DNA of 38,319 nt from Patescibacteria group bacterium (GTDB lineage: Bacteria > Patescibacteriota > Microgenomatia > Woykebacterales > 2-01-FULL-43-14), in NCBI GenBank assembly GCA_023485445.1, contig JAMCZT010000008.1, positions 1-38,319 on the forward strand, in the 5' to 3' direction. The notes under the pieces were generated by a model that had not been told where the DNA came from, made no database searches, and was given only the letters and a program-made list of their open reading frames with translations. Shown piece by piece: positions 37,101 through 38,319 of the stretch. Each line of letters begins with the position of its first letter. The first letter of the stretch is position 1. Position numbers and translations under genes: made by a program.

Positions 37101-38184
37101 CCAAAATGAATATACCAGCTATCCTCCATATAACATTATTCATGTTGGTTGGAGAGATGGGGCTAATCGTAATAGTTTAGATCTTCCGCCGGAAACTATT
37201 ACTGCTATGTCGAGCTACGGACCAAAGGATTACAATTCTGCTTCCAGCATGTGGGCAAAGAATTGGAATTTTCTGCCTTACAACTTCTTTGCTTTATCCC
37301 AGTATGCAGATACTTTTGGTGGAACTGCAACTGTTTATAACCTAAGTAAACCCCGTTACAGCACTTTGCAATATTCCATTGGCCAGCGGGACATCCCATA
37401 TTTACTTAACTCCTATCTGGCTGGGGATATGGGCTACCTTAAGTTAGCGTCAACAGCAGGGGAAACAAGCACCAATTTAGACACTATTAAACAAGAATTG
37501 GTAAAACAGTTAATCAAAAGAGCCGCTTTGTCTAAAAATGCTCAGAGTTTGCAAAATTCTGGTTTTGAATATGGTGGTTATCCTTACACTATTGAAAGGT
37601 TTAGTGAAACGGATAATGAAATAGATTTTAAGAAAGTCCAAATAGCAGGAACTTATAGAGATTGGGATAACATACCTGATGGACAGTTTTGGCCACGGAT
37701 GAGTTTGGATTTTGTTAACTTAGTTCCTCCTGTAGCAGCCTTTATGAAAGATTATGTCAGGGATGAGGTTAAAGCCTCAGTGGACAGTTATAACTTTAGA
37801 GCTCCTTACTGGTTTGCCAGTTTGTCTGAAGGGTTTGCCTTAGAAGGGACAATTTCTCCTCTATATAACGTAATCTCCAACTTCCAAGCTAAAGCGATGA
37901 TCTTGGAAGGCAGTAGGGAAAGTCTGGAAAAATACCTAGACGTTCCAGCCTTTGAAAGAGGAGACTTATTTTACATTCAAAATCTTACTTCAGTGCTCAC
38001 TGCCAAAGCCACAACTATTCCCGCCGACGTTAATCAAGATCTGACGGTTGATGCAAACGATTTAAAGCTATTGTTTGAAAACTGGAATATTCCCAGGGAT
38101 AAAAGGACTGACGTTAATGGGGATGAGGTAGTTAACAGCGTGGATTTCGCCTTAATTCTTAATAGTTGGGGACGAGTAAAATAG
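34189..38184 (+). CDS. Secreted 1331-residue propeller / beta-domain / helical-domain protein with atypical dockerin
   Basis: The largest product has a signal segment (about 3-30) and KVQAQT. The propeller (about 40-560) opens EWSMAGANPQRTSHV and has blades IHAIDGSTGAFKWAF, FYAIDVNTGNQIWRYQ and AYALNATDGSVIWK. After a Pro/Thr linker (PQPTPRPTTTPF) comes a beta-rich domain (about 570-895; GSWILAWND, IRMNFSGQAGYLSVTPF) shared only with the 21861 gene product, then the helical domain (about 900-1265; VDKILAAGHLKPGY, NPAETIYTLIRVLPLLP, LDVPAFERGDLFYIQNL) and a dockerin (1278-1331). The dockerin loops DVNQDLTVD and DVNGDEVVN both lack the usual Gly at position 6, so calcium or cohesin binding may be weakened. 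The architecture equals the two upstream ORFs 20286 and 21861 fused. It is the last gene of the array and starts with a 4-bp overlap. Confidence 0.82.
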   Translation: MKKLFIIFLALAFTVGLGLILRLPLLFSAGIPGKVQAQTRSNEWSMAGANPQRTSHVDSTVENQTEIKGQLNPEWYKKIDPYIPGKVQVIAASDILYVSTSRGLYAYDVNSTNLKWIYCTSTQTASTNPCSENELPLGHSPTYYNGTIYVGGYDKKIHAIDGSTGAFKWAFTAGDGFDVNPLVVNNVVYAGNRDGYFYAIDVNTGNQIWRYQTGGPIRYSAAYKNNVVYFASNDMFAYALNATDGSVIWKSSKIPGLGFYTYWPVIYTNPATNKDYVIFTGAWPYRAEGSYGGGLPAPAGFESYNFNGFEGDEVFPDRFTVPYGTIGYQTGQVSGPWATGSATLDLSKPNGSVKSVPDYFENKPWRRTVFVLDAGSGQEFTTDLNNNGKPEYAPFLQFGTYGSSRYPAVIGGDKVPYLTNDYQERGYINAGNLVGWNLGSPVVQVPSSAMFAVDEPVAYSGAGNMIYWKHCCFRQAGSFDLSKPNTTFPQADMFNREWQYFGYDFTNRLPEYQNEGWRFAYGTHGDDQSPPVPYKGKVYMFIYNSLFAFSPTGSLTFPQPTPRPTTTPFTLATKFSGLTAIISSTTNLWPSLVMQSKYAMTDQTIQGLDPTYYELAKITASDTLSPTTLVSDTSKAIATKVTQTFGANTLTSWVSKRAPATLFQTDSNLYNILGNYTKIAYPTATGTAIFSGSGNFTGTDMSGSWILAWNDTNAPRFMPILISLQHRPTQITYSSTGIRMNFSGQAGYLSVTPFNGLANPALSQAQAWGSSLPADIVQKAQTLNQISKSFPVDVTESFNEDQTTHDVIQSFNYTYTDITDDWNTQTQRVAFLPPDLGLAAWGNSPIRINGQPASALFDLNYPTPWGRLMGVSNSSSASVALPGILKYWNQTETTPNIPDTDPLKQKLISEVDKILAAGHLKPGYFASGLIYENADDRYPDYFSNPAETIYTLIRVLPLLPADKQAQVRTYIQNEYTSYPPYNIIHVGWRDGANRNSLDLPPETITAMSSYGPKDYNSASSMWAKNWNFLPYNFFALSQYADTFGGTATVYNLSKPRYSTLQYSIGQRDIPYLLNSYLAGDMGYLKLASTAGETSTNLDTIKQELVKQLIKRAALSKNAQSLQNSGFEYGGYPYTIERFSETDNEIDFKKVQIAGTYRDWDNIPDGQFWPRMSLDFVNLVPPVAAFMKDYVRDEVKASVDSYNFRAPYWFASLSEGFALEGTISPLYNVISNFQAKAMILEGSRESLEKYLDVPAFERGDLFYIQNLTSVLTAKATTIPADVNQDLTVDANDLKLLFENWNIPRDKRTDVNGDEVVNSVDFALILNSWGRVK

Positions 38185-38242
38185 CTGAACGCACGAGTTC
38201 TAAAAACGATTGCAACCCCCTAGATAAATAATTAAGAGTAAA

Positions 38243-38273
38243 ATTCACTTCCTGAACTAGTTAGGAGGTGAAT
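38243..38273 (+). promoter_or_regulatory. Hairpin that masks the ribosome-binding site of the next gene
   Basis: ATTCACTTCCT (38243-38253), a 9-nt loop and AGGAGGTGAAT (38263-38273) form an 11-bp stem with a single U-G wobble. The whole Shine-Dalgarno sequence AGGAGGTGA is in the 3' arm. Translation of the following TTG-start gene would require opening of this stem, as in RNA thermometers, attenuators or autoregulated leader RNAs. No aptamer-like domain is recognisable in the 58 nt upstream of it. Confidence 0.6.
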
Positions 38274-38276
38274 ATT

Positions 38277-38319
38277 TTGAGCAAACATACTAAATTAACA
38301 AAGACTGAAAGAGTCTTGT
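38277..38319 (+). CDS. Start of a gene cut by the window end
   Basis: An ORF starts with TTG at 38277, 6 nt after a perfect Shine-Dalgarno sequence AGGAGGTGA, and is open to the window edge. The visible residues are MSKHTKLTKTERVL, hydrophilic and basic, with no signal peptide, so the gene is probably cytosolic and not part of the dockerin array. Too little is present to name it. Confidence 0.55.
   Translation, partial: MSKHTKLTKTERVL

Noticed and set aside
17278-38184. Calling the propeller proteins PQQ-dependent dehydrogenases
   Set aside because: Blades match the PQQ-like repeat, but the dehydrogenase signatures (for example the disulfide Cys pair and catalytic Asp context) are not visible; many such propellers bind no PQQ.
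1-38319. tRNA, rRNA, CRISPR arrays, transposase genes
   Set aside because: None recognised on either strand by eye; the only mobile-type sequences are the non-autonomous palindromes reported.

Overview
This window looks like a contig of a small-genome bacterium with moderate to low GC, most likely a Patescibacteria/CPR member (Microgenomates-like). The assignment is inferred from compact gene packing, UvrC shortened at its C-terminus, candidate promoters whose -10 box lies only 6-10 nt before the start codon (leaderless-type), TGA used as a normal stop, and large secreted multidomain proteins. No rRNA, tRNA or CRISPR array was seen, so taxonomy cannot be fixed from this window.

Region 1 (1-13088) is mainly housekeeping. 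It holds uvrB, the convergent plsX-plsY pair of phospholipid synthesis on the minus strand, a small Cys-rich zinc-ribbon-like protein, uvrA, a soluble GAF-PAS-PAS histidine kinase with a single-domain response regulator, a membrane-anchored transglutaminase-like protein, and a short uvrC without its HhH tail. All three nucleotide-excision-repair subunits are therefore within 13 kb, each with a candidate near-leaderless promoter.

Region 2 (13172-16151) encodes two secreted proteins with cohesin-like N-terminal domains. The first is cohesin + 2 IPT/TIG + FN3-like + Pro/Thr linker + a highly symmetric dockerin, and could be an adaptor. The second is cohesin + FN3-like + carboxypeptidase-regulatory-like domain + C-terminal transmembrane helix, and could be a surface anchor.

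Region 3 (16248-38184) is one long, tightly packed, probably operonic array of seven secreted products ending in type-I-like dockerins, plus one dockerin-less propeller protein. They comprise an SGNH-like hydrolase, a clan GH-A-like glycoside hydrolase with two beta-sandwich insertions, and a family pairing PQQ-type beta-propellers with a conserved helical, possibly (alpha/alpha)-toroid domain of unknown function. Junctions are mostly 4-bp ATGA overlaps. A palindromic repeat lies at the junction between the dockerin-less propeller gene and the next gene. Those two ORFs are in the same frame, one stop codon apart, and together correspond to the single fused 1331-residue gene at the end of the array.

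Taken together, the cohesin and dockerin genes look like a compact cellulosome-like extracellular complex, with a membrane-anchored cohesin protein, an adaptor and seven dockerin cargoes, in a lineage usually regarded as metabolically minimal. This functional reading is inference from domain architecture. The window ends in the start of another gene (TTG at 38277) whose Shine-Dalgarno sequence lies inside a strong hairpin.
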